Assembly (NCBI GenBank): GCA_030635415.1
Contig: DAOVYW010000018.1
Span: forward strand, 1-18,601
DNA length: 18,601 bases
DNA from: Candidatus Firestoneibacteriota bacterium
GTDB taxonomy: Bacteria > Oederibacteriota > JAAXVQ01 > JAUVAV01
Direction: 5' to 3'
Numbering within the stretch: position 1 is the stretch's first letter; every line of letters starts with the position of its first letter. The translations under genes were made by a program, and so were the position numbers. The notes beneath the pieces were generated by a model. The model made no database searches. It saw only the letters and a program-made list of their open reading frames with translations, and was not told the origin of the DNA. This document shows, one piece after another, positions 1 through 5,895 of this stretch.

Positions 1-1
1 A

Positions 2-763
2 ACCCGGAGTCAAAGCGGGAAAAATCGGCAAGGCTTGATCCGGCTGTCTGCGAGACGCCAAAAAAACCATGTGATTATCCAGGTGGCCGATGACGGCCGG
101 GGTATCGATCCGGCGGTTACCCGCCAGATCGCAGTAGAGAAAAGATTCATGAACCTTGAGGAAGCCGAACACTTGACCGAACAGGAGGCAGTCAACCTTA
201 TTGCTTTGCCCGGTTTTACTACGGCCCATGAAGTCACGGAGGTCAGCGGCCGGGGGGTAGGAGTGGACGCGGTACGCTCGAAAATTACATCCTTCGGCGG
301 CGATTTGCGCATTGAGAGCAAACCGGGAAAGGGAGCAACCTTTATTCTGCGCATGCCCATGACCTTGGCAATTATCCAGGCGTTGCTGATTAGGGTAAGC
401 CGGGAAATTTACGCCATCCCGGTTATCAATACCGTGGAGACTCTGGTATTTTCGGGAATCCAGTTGAAACATGTTCAGCAAGGAGAAGTAGTAATGTATC
501 GGGATAAAGTACTTCCTCTGCTGCGGCTTCATCGCGTGCTGGATACTCCGGAAGAAGACCGGCCGGAGCTGGAGCAGGCTGTTCTGGTGATTGAGGCCGG
601 AGAAACGCAGATAGGTTTACTAGTCGATGAGGTGCTGGGACAGCAGGAGATAGCGATCAAATCGATGAGCGCCATGTTGAAAGGCGTAAAAGGATTGTCC
701 GGGGTGACCATTTTAGGTGATGGGCGTGTTGCCCTGGTTTTGGATGTGCCTTCTTTGATTTGA
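2..763 (+). CDS. cheA: Chemotaxis histidine kinase CheA, C-terminal part (5' truncated by window edge)
   Basis: CheA is the cytoplasmic kinase of chemoreceptor arrays and phosphorylates CheY. The frame is open to the left edge, so only the end of the ATP-binding domain and the CheW-like regulatory domain are visible. The G1 box DDGRGID is at nt 89-109, the F-box PGFTTA at nt 209-226 and the G2 box GRGVGVD at nt 248-268. A GKGATF segment follows, then MPMTLAIIQALL, which marks the junction to the C-terminal CheW-like (P5) domain that binds receptors and CheW (about nt 360-760). The P1 phosphotransfer histidine and the dimerisation domain lie outside the window. The gene ends 28 bp before cheC. 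The order of the boxes and the C-terminal CheW-like domain separate CheA from ordinary sensor kinases. Confidence 0.95.
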   Translation, partial: TRSQSGKNRQGLIRLSARRQKNHVIIQVADDGRGIDPAVTRQIAVEKRFMNLEEAEHLTEQEAVNLIALPGFTTAHEVTEVSGRGVGVDAVRSKITSFGGDLRIESKPGKGATFILRMPMTLAIIQALLIRVSREIYAIPVINTVETLVFSGIQLKHVQQGEVVMYRDKVLPLLRLHRVLDTPEEDRPELEQAVLVIEAGETQIGLLVDEVLGQQEIAIKSMSAMLKGVKGLSGVTILGDGRVALVLDVPSLI

Positions 764-776
764 AATAATAACTTTT

Positions 777-786
777 AAAGGAGGAG
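777..786 (+). promoter_or_regulatory. Shine-Dalgarno that fixes the TTG start of cheC
   Basis: AAAGGAGGAG is a near-perfect ribosome binding site ending 5 nt before a TTG codon at 792. No ATG or GTG in this frame fits the family start better. It supports TTG initiation, and shows that the organism uses strong Shine-Dalgarno sites and alternative start codons. Confidence 0.85.
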
Positions 787-791
787 ATAAC

Positions 792-1406
792 TTGCCGTCC
801 GAGAAGGTTCTTAGTGAACAGCAATTGGATGCAATGAAGGAAGTTGGAAATATTGGGGCGGGACATGCCGCTACGGCCCTTTCCCAATTGATCGGGAAGA
901 AAATCATGATCACGGTTCCCAAGGTACATTGCATGAAATTATTGCAGACCGTTGAGATGGTGGGCGGACCGCAATCCTTGATCGCAGGCGTAACCATGCA
1001 TGTCCTGGGCGATATTTCCGCCGAGATAGTATTGGTTCTGCCAAGAAATAGCGCAATTCAGATGGCCAGTTTATTAACCAAAAACGAGGCCGAGGAACGG
1101 CAAGTCCTCACGGTGTTGGAACACTCGGCCATCAAGGAGGCGGGTAATATTCTGGCCGGGTCATATCTTAATGCCTTGACCGAATTTTTAGGCATCATAT
1201 TGCTCCAATCCGTTCCCCAATTGGTATTTGATTTAGCCGAGGCAGTAGTGACTGAAATCGGCAAGAATTTTTTGCCCCAGACCGAGGTTATTTGCATTAA
1301 GACTAAATTTATGGAAGCGAATAGAATTATCGACGGCTATTTTATGCTTATTCCCGACTCGAGATCACTGGATATTATTTTCCGAGCCATAAGAGTGTCG
1401 TCATGA
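792..1406 (+). CDS. cheC: CheC-family CheY-P phosphatase
   Basis: CheC proteins dephosphorylate CheY-P and, in Bacillus-type chemotaxis, interact with the receptor deamidase CheD. The 204-aa product has the two pseudo-symmetric active-site helices of the family. The first is D13-x3-E17-x2-N20 in LDAMKEVGNIGAGHAATAL and the second is S112-x3-E116-x2-N119 in HSAIKEAGNILAGS. Both carry the catalytic Glu/Asn pair, as in two-site CheC and unlike one-site CheX. There is no SpoA/FliY-type C-terminal domain, so it is not the flagellar switch protein FliY. It starts at a TTG with a strong ribosome binding site and lies 28 bp after cheA. Its stop overlaps the next start (ATGA at 1403-1406), so co-transcription of all three genes is likely. 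Confidence 0.92.
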   Translation: MPSEKVLSEQQLDAMKEVGNIGAGHAATALSQLIGKKIMITVPKVHCMKLLQTVEMVGGPQSLIAGVTMHVLGDISAEIVLVLPRNSAIQMASLLTKNEAEERQVLTVLEHSAIKEAGNILAGSYLNALTEFLGIILLQSVPQLVFDLAEAVVTEIGKNFLPQTEVICIKTKFMEANRIIDGYFMLIPDSRSLDIIFRAIRVSS

Positions 1407-3544
1407 GCGGGCCGATTACTCCCTTGCTGGCTTTTGATATTGGAACCCGCAAAGTTGCCGGGGTGGTCGTGGAGCCGAACGGACGCGGACTTAAAATTCT
1501 GGCGGCCCGGGTATTGGAACATCCGGACCGGGCGATGCTGGACGGTCAAGTGCACAAGATGGAGGCAGTGGCGGCAGTGGTTGCCCGGATCAAGACGGAA
1601 CTGGAGGAAATTACCGGCTTGTCTTTTGCCGAAGCGGCAGTGGCGGCCGCCGGCCGCGCCTTACTGACTGAATTTTCCGTACAGACCAGGCGATTTTCCT
1701 ATCCTACCGTAATTACCCACGATGAAATCCGGGATTTGGAACTTTCCGCCGCCCGGACCGCGCAATCATCCGTACGGGCCATGGGAAATCAAAAGGAACT
1801 TCATTGTGTGGGGTTTTCGCCGGTCCGCTACTTTTTAGACCAGGAGGCGCTGGTTTCTCTGGAGGGTCATTGCGGCCGGGAAATATCCGTAGAGATGTTA
1901 ACCACCTTTTTGCCTCGTCAGGTAGTAAATTCACTCATGACGGTTTTGCGCCGGGCCGGACTTACCGCCAGGACTTTAACCCTGGAACCCATAGCCGCTA
2001 TGGAGGCGGTTATTCCGGCTGATTTACGCCGGATGAATCTGGCGTTAGTAGATGTAGGGGCCGGGACTTCGGATATTGCCATTACCCGGGAAGGGTCAGT
2101 ATGCGCCTATGCCATGGTTACGCAGGCGGGAGATGAAATTACCGAGGACTTATGTGATCATTATCTTCTCGATTTTGTTGAGGCGGAGCGGATTAAACGT
2201 TCCATCGAAACGGCCGGGAAAGAACCGCTGGAGTTTACCACGATTTTTGGACAAGGCCGCAATCTGCCGGCCGGGGAAATTCTTCAAACCCTGTTGCCTG
2301 GGATAAGACGGCTGGCCAAAGAGATCGCGGATTCCATCCGGAGATTGAATTCTTCCGTCCCCCGCGCCATAGTCATGGTTGGCGGTGGAAGCGCGACTCC
2401 CCGTTTAGGAGAATTGCTGGCCGAAGAACTCGGTCTAGAGCCTGGGCGGGTGGGAATCCGGGGGCCGGAAACTATTTTGGATTTAAAAAACGCCACGGGT
2501 GTACTAATAGGCATAGAAGGGGTTACGCCTTTGGGCATTGCCCTAACCTCTCTGCGCGGAAAAGGGTTGCGGTTTATTAATGCCGAAGTAAACGGGCAGT
2601 CCGTGCAAATGCTGGGACTGACCGGTTTGCCGACAGTATTCGACGCCCTGCTTTCAGCCGGCTGTGAGCTTAAAAGCCTGCATGCCCGTCCGGGGAAAGC
2701 CATGACCTATACTCTGGCGGGGAAATTAATGACTCTTCCCGGCACATCCGGAGCGCCGGGCCGGATTACGGTTAATGGCAGTCCCGCTAGCCTGGATACG
2801 AGCTTGCAATCAGGCTCCAAAGTGGAGATGATGGAAGCCCGGCATGGGAAGGATGCAGTTTTGTTACCAAAGAAGATACCCCGGCCATCCGAACCGGCAG
2901 GGTGTCTCATCAATGATCGGCATTATGACCTGGAACTGGTTTTGCTTCACCAAGGACTGATGGTGGAAGAGGAGAGTATTCTTCCTGATCGGGCTAAACT
3001 TGAGTGGGTTTCCAAACATACACTGGCTGAACTGGTGCCGGAGTTAAACATGGATTATCCGGCAAATAGTGATTTTACGATTCGGATCAATGGCCAGTCC
3101 CAAAGTTTTCAGGGAAAAAGGATGACCATAAAAGTGAATAATTATACGGTAGATGCGAATTATCGCGCGCGCGCCAATGACCGGATTGAATGGTGCGGTC
3201 ACAACTCGGCCGACTTTTGCTTGCATGATCTGATTGAAGAATTACCCCAATCCCGTGAAATCACCGTGGTGGTTAACGGCAAGAAGCGCACCCTGGACGC
3301 TGGAGGCGGCCGGATACTGATCGACGGCCGTCCGGCAAAGCGGAATGACTACGTGCCCAAAAACTCCGACATAGTGATCGAACCGCCAAAGGAGCACTTT
3401 CCAATACTCTCATGGGTTTTGGAAGGGTTGAACTTAAATCCGCCGCCTGAGGCCGGTCCGATTAAAATAAGAGTGAATGGGAAAGAAGCCGGGTTTTCCA
3501 CGCCATTACAGGACGGCGCCCAGATCGAAATTTCCTTCGGATAG
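1403..3544 (+). CDS. FtsA/PilM-type actin-like ATPase with repeated C-terminal beta-rich extension
   Basis: This is a 713-aa protein of the actin/Hsp70 ATPase superfamily. Visible motifs are phosphate-1 LLAFDIGTRKVAG (residues 8-20), phosphate-2 LALVDVGAGTSDIAI (213-227) and the adenosine motif IVMVGGGSATPRLGE (323-337). This arrangement is typical of FtsA and PilM, so a membrane-linked scaffold role in division or pilus assembly is possible, but the true partner is unknown. The actin-like part ends near residue 385. FtsA is normally about 400-450 aa and ends with an amphipathic membrane helix. Here about 325 more residues follow, with recurring strand-turn modules: AEVNG (395), ITVNG (455), IKVNN (576), TVVVNG (621) and IRVNG (689), some followed by an L-x-x-G-x-x-(V/I)-E-(I/M) strand as in beta-grasp folds. 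It overlaps cheC by 4 bp and no good ribosome binding site is visible, so it is probably translationally coupled. Assigning ftsA itself would be premature. Confidence 0.8.
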   Translation: MSGPITPLLAFDIGTRKVAGVVVEPNGRGLKILAARVLEHPDRAMLDGQVHKMEAVAAVVARIKTELEEITGLSFAEAAVAAAGRALLTEFSVQTRRFSYPTVITHDEIRDLELSAARTAQSSVRAMGNQKELHCVGFSPVRYFLDQEALVSLEGHCGREISVEMLTTFLPRQVVNSLMTVLRRAGLTARTLTLEPIAAMEAVIPADLRRMNLALVDVGAGTSDIAITREGSVCAYAMVTQAGDEITEDLCDHYLLDFVEAERIKRSIETAGKEPLEFTTIFGQGRNLPAGEILQTLLPGIRRLAKEIADSIRRLNSSVPRAIVMVGGGSATPRLGELLAEELGLEPGRVGIRGPETILDLKNATGVLIGIEGVTPLGIALTSLRGKGLRFINAEVNGQSVQMLGLTGLPTVFDALLSAGCELKSLHARPGKAMTYTLAGKLMTLPGTSGAPGRITVNGSPASLDTSLQSGSKVEMMEARHGKDAVLLPKKIPRPSEPAGCLINDRHYDLELVLLHQGLMVEEESILPDRAKLEWVSKHTLAELVPELNMDYPANSDFTIRINGQSQSFQGKRMTIKVNNYTVDANYRARANDRIEWCGHNSADFCLHDLIEELPQSREITVVVNGKKRTLDAGGGRILIDGRPAKRNDYVPKNSDIVIEPPKEHFPILSWVLEGLNLNPPPEAGPIKIRVNGKEAGFSTPLQDGAQIEISFG

Positions 3545-3550
3545 GTATTC

Positions 3551-4654
3551 ATGTCTGACAAACGGCTGGGCTGGATAGCCCTTAATCTGATGTCCGGCAT
3601 AGGACCGGTATTATCCCACCGTCTGGCGGATGCCTGTGGTTCACCTTTGGCCGCATTTTCCGCCCCGGATTCCCTGCTCGCGCAGCAGCGTGGAATTAAT
3701 ATTGGCCTGGCAAAAAGATTGGCAAGTTTTAACTGGCAAGACTCAGTGGAAAAGGAATTGACAAAAGCCCAACACGCCGGATGCCGGATAGTTACGCTGG
3801 AGGATAAAGATTACCCAGAAGCGCTGCGTTTCCAGGCGTTCCCGCCTCCAGTGCTTTACCTTCGCGGAGTATTTCAGCCTGAAGATAGGCAGGCGCTGGC
3901 CGTGGTCGGAAGCCGTAAGCCGAGTCATTACGGATTGTCAGCTGTCAAGGACATAGTTAGTGACCTGGTAAAGGCCGGATTTGTAATAGTGTCAGGACTG
4001 GCGCGGGGCATTGATACCATGGCACATCGGACTGCCATGGAAGCGGGTGGTAGAAGCGTGGCTGTGCTGGCGCACGGCTTGCACCGGGTTTATCCGGAAG
4101 CGAATAAAAAATTACATGATCAGCTTGTCACGCAGGGAGCAATAGTTTCGGAATTCCCCTTGGGAGTTGATCCGCGGCCCGCCTATTTTCCCCGGCGCAA
4201 CCGGATTATCAGTGGATTAGCCAGGGGAGTTCTGGTGGTCGAAGCCGGCCCGGTCTCCGGCGCATTGATTACCGCCCGCTGGGCAGGAGAACAAGGGCGT
4301 GAGGTTTTTGCTGTTCCGGGAAGTTATAATGCCTGGCTTTGCCGGGGTACGCATGCCCTGATTCAGGACGGAGCCAAATTGGTAACCTGTATCCAGGATA
4401 TATTAGATGAATTGCCTTCGCAGCAAGTTCTGCCGGATACCCACCGGCAGCCAAAGGATTCTTTCCGGCAGGAATTAAGCAGCGGACAAAACGTCATTTT
4501 CCAGGCATTAGAAGCCGGGGGACTGCAGGTAAACCAGTTGGCAGCGGTTTGCGAACGTCCGGTCAACCTGGTATTGGCGGAATTATTAATTATGGAACTC
4601 CAGGGGCTGGTCCAAGGCACCCCCGGGCAGGTGTATTATCGGGTGAAAGGATAG
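3551..4654 (+). CDS. dprA: DNA-processing protein DprA
   Basis: DprA (Smf) binds incoming single-stranded DNA in the cytoplasm, protects it and loads RecA during natural transformation; it is also conserved in bacteria not known to be competent. The 367-aa length is normal. An N-terminal helical (SAM/HhH-like) segment covers about residues 1-80. The Rossmann core contains VVGSRKPSHYG (from residue 118), VSGLARGIDTMAH (147-159), FPRRNRIISGLA and VVEAGPVSGALITARWA. A winged-helix-like C-terminus follows. One usually conserved stretch is altered: the common PG-x-x-x-S-x-L-S-x-G-(T/C)-N reads PGSYNAWLCRGTH here, ending in His rather than Asn. The gene begins 6 bp after the actin-like gene with only a weak ribosome binding site. 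Its position upstream of topA is the usual Firmicutes context, although here another gene and a repeat array intervene. Confidence 0.95.
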   Translation: MSDKRLGWIALNLMSGIGPVLSHRLADACGSPLAAFSAPDSLLAQQRGINIGLAKRLASFNWQDSVEKELTKAQHAGCRIVTLEDKDYPEALRFQAFPPPVLYLRGVFQPEDRQALAVVGSRKPSHYGLSAVKDIVSDLVKAGFVIVSGLARGIDTMAHRTAMEAGGRSVAVLAHGLHRVYPEANKKLHDQLVTQGAIVSEFPLGVDPRPAYFPRRNRIISGLARGVLVVEAGPVSGALITARWAGEQGREVFAVPGSYNAWLCRGTHALIQDGAKLVTCIQDILDELPSQQVLPDTHRQPKDSFRQELSSGQNVIFQALEAGGLQVNQLAAVCERPVNLVLAELLIMELQGLVQGTPGQVYYRVKG

Positions 4655-4682
4655 CAGGGGCGGGTTTGGAACCCGCCCCTAC
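4654..4682 (+). repeat. GTAGGGGC-family palindrome, copy 1 (abuts the dprA stop)
   Basis: Two perfect 11-bp arms (4656-4666 and 4670-4680, AGGGGCGGGTT and its complement) flank the 3-nt loop TGG. The outer bases match the family ends GTAGGGGC/GCCCCTAC with one mismatch (GC instead of GT). The repeat begins on the last base of the dprA TAG stop codon. It could fold strongly in the mRNA, but no U-run follows, so a canonical terminator role is not supported. The other family members lie at 5575, 5628, 5685, 10251 and 14647. Confidence 0.9.
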
Positions 4683-4720
4683 AATAGCATGGCTGGCGGC
4701 AATAATTACGGACGGAGATT

Positions 4721-5506
4721 ATGATTAAATTTATATACTATATATTCTGCAAATTTCCGGTGTTATTGTTTTTAACCATGTTCTGCTTGGTGTTCCGCGC
4801 CGAGGCAATGGAAGTGGAATTCGGCGGGGGCATGGAATATTTTACAGTAAAAATACAAGCCGAGGATTACCCGGGCCGTAGTTTTACCACCCTAATTCAA
4901 AGCACCCTGGCTGGTGCCCAATGCCGCCTGCAGGAAGGGCCTTGGGTGTTGAAATTTTCCGGCAGTCTGTCGGATTGGAATGTGAGCGGTGAGTGGCAAG
5001 GTACTGGTATTCTGCCTTTTTCAACCGAACCTTTTCAATGGGCTTGGCAGCAGAGATACAATGTAGAGGCGGGGTTTTATTTTTTAGAATCTATGGGCGT
5101 GGGTGTTCGTCTTTCCGACCATGCGCTGAGACATTACGCCGGCGATTATGATATAACATACTTGGAATACAGGAATCATGCCTATGACTTGATTATTAAA
5201 TATATTCCTCTGAGGAGCCAAGATCTTACGCTGGAATTATGTATGGCTTATTCGCCGGCAGCTTATATTGAGGTTTATCAAAACACTTATGTGGCACCGG
5301 AGATATTTGCGATTCACACTTATAATTCCAGCGGCCGGGGTCAACGATGGGAAGGCGGAATTCAAATGGAATACCGGGATTCAGCCGGATGGGCGCTGGC
5401 GCTGTTGTATTCTTTCGGCTGGGCCGGATTTTCCGGCCTGCCGGAGTTGTCTGAATTTTCCATGAAGTACGGGACGCTTACGGGATATTTCAGTTTACGG
5501 TTTTAG
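4721..5506 (+). CDS. Predicted secreted outer-membrane beta-barrel protein, function unknown
   Basis: I do not recognise the family. The 261-aa product begins with a typical signal peptide: basic MIK, a hydrophobic stretch over about residues 10-26 (FPVLLFLTMFCLVF), and a signal peptidase I-like site after AEA near residue 29. The mature part is rich in Tyr, Trp and Phe, has short alternating polar/hydrophobic stretches, lacks transmembrane helices, and ends in YFSLRF with a terminal Phe. That terminal Phe and the aromatic alternation are the beta-signal recognised by the BAM complex, so a small beta-barrel of perhaps 8-12 strands is inferred. GGAG at 4714-4717 is only 3 nt from the ATG, a tight but usable ribosome binding site. 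The gene lies between two repeat-bearing spacers and is probably a separate insertion into the dprA-topA neighbourhood. No enzymatic motif is visible. Confidence 0.7.
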   Translation: MIKFIYYIFCKFPVLLFLTMFCLVFRAEAMEVEFGGGMEYFTVKIQAEDYPGRSFTTLIQSTLAGAQCRLQEGPWVLKFSGSLSDWNVSGEWQGTGILPFSTEPFQWAWQQRYNVEAGFYFLESMGVGVRLSDHALRHYAGDYDITYLEYRNHAYDLIIKYIPLRSQDLTLELCMAYSPAAYIEVYQNTYVAPEIFAIHTYNSSGRGQRWEGGIQMEYRDSAGWALALLYSFGWAGFSGLPELSEFSMKYGTLTGYFSLRF

Positions 5507-5574
5507 GCCCTGAAAACGAGATAGAAAAAAGTTATTGCGAGTGGTTACCAGAAGAGGGTAAGTATATCGTTTGT

Positions 5575-5602
5575 GTAAGGGCGTTTAATTAAACGCCCCT
5601 AC
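5575..5602 (+). repeat. GTAGGGGC-family palindrome, copy 2 (TTAATTAA core)
   Basis: This 28-bp palindrome has no loop. The left arm GTAAGGGCGTTTAA pairs with its complement with one mismatch, the A at 5578. Apart from that base it is the same sequence as the perfect copies at 10251 and 14647. It starts 69 bp after the beta-barrel gene. Confidence 0.9.
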
Positions 5603-5604
5603 AT

Positions 5605-5630
5605 CTATTGCCGTAAACTATGCAAACGTA
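5605..5630 (+). repeat. 26-bp direct repeat unit, copy A
   Basis: The unit runs from CTATTGCCGTAAAC to ATGCAAACGTA. It matches 5710-5735 at 24 of 26 positions, the differences being C/T at unit position 8 and T/C at position 15. Its final GTA overlaps the start of the next hairpin. It acts as a linker between palindromes, showing that the array is built from ordered modules rather than random hairpins. Confidence 0.85.
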
Positions 5631-5653
5631 GGGGCCGGCTTCCATGCCGGCCC
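5628..5653 (+). repeat. GTAGGGGC-family palindrome, copy 3 (CCGGC core)
   Basis: GTAGGGGCCGGC is followed by the loop TTCCAT and GCCGGCCC. The 8-bp arms 5632-5639 and 5646-5653 pair perfectly. The left end has the family GTAGGGGC terminus; the right end is cut short after GCCGGCCC and lacks CTAC. Confidence 0.85.
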
Positions 5654-5684
5654 AATGAATTCGGGTACATGCAAATTCTTTGCC

Positions 5685-5710
5685 GGGCGGACACGGGGGT
5701 CCGCCCCTAC
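5685..5710 (+). repeat. GTAGGGGC-family palindrome, copy 4 (CGGAC core)
   Basis: GGGCGGAC (5685-5692) pairs perfectly with GTCCGCCC (5699-5706) around the loop ACGGGG. The right end continues into the family terminus CCCCTAC, while the left end lacks the matching GTAG. Copies 3 and 4 are therefore each missing one outer end, on opposite sides, which suggests they are the two boundaries of one composite element. Confidence 0.85.
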
Positions 5711-5735
5711 TATTGCTGTAAACCATGCAAACGTA
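5710..5735 (+). repeat. 26-bp direct repeat unit, copy B
   Basis: This is the second copy of the unit at 5605-5630 (24/26 identical), again placed directly after a hairpin ending in CCCCTAC. It runs on into ATGGCCGG, resembling a degraded start of another GTAGGGGCCGG hairpin. Confidence 0.85.
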
Positions 5736-5833
5736 TGGCCGGTTAATTTTCATTTGGATCGAATCCATAATTTGAGGTTTGTTTTAAAACCGTTTGCTTC
5801 TATTTTGTAAAACTTCTATTTTGGTTCTAGGTA

Positions 5834-5862
5834 TTGACTTTAATAAGGGGCTATGATTAAAT
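5834..5862 (+). promoter_or_regulatory. Possible sigma70-type promoter for topA
   Basis: TTGACT (5834-5839, five of six matches to the -35 consensus) is followed after 17 nt by TTAAAT (5857-5862, four of six matches to the -10). It lies 34 bp before the topA ATG in AT-rich sequence. It is a match by eye; other AT-rich candidates exist nearby. Confidence 0.45.
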
Positions 5863-5895
5863 CATTGAAAAATTTTTGGAGGAATAATTTAGAGT

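Larger units (their letters stand above)
5507..5895. other. 389-bp intergenic region: repeat array plus topA upstream region
   Basis: No supportable gene is present. Positions 5507-5574 show nothing recognisable. Positions 5575-5735 hold three different hairpins with the GTAGGGGC-type end, alternating with two near-identical 26-bp direct repeats (described separately). Positions 5736-5833 are AT-rich with no clear motif. The last 60 bp contain a likely promoter and the ribosome binding site GGAGGA at 5878-5883, which is 12 nt before the topA ATG, longer than usual. Confidence 0.8.

Noticed and set aside
2076..2306. Second-frame + strand open frames inside the actin-like gene
   Set aside because: Overlapping shadow frames without ribosome binding sites or protein-like composition.
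4654..4682. Rho-independent terminator after dprA
   Set aside because: The stem is strong but no U-run follows, and the same palindrome family occurs before genes, so it is better read as a dispersed repeat.
5575..5735. CRISPR array
   Set aside because: The hairpins differ in sequence, the linkers are repeats rather than unique spacers, spacing is irregular, and no cas gene is present.
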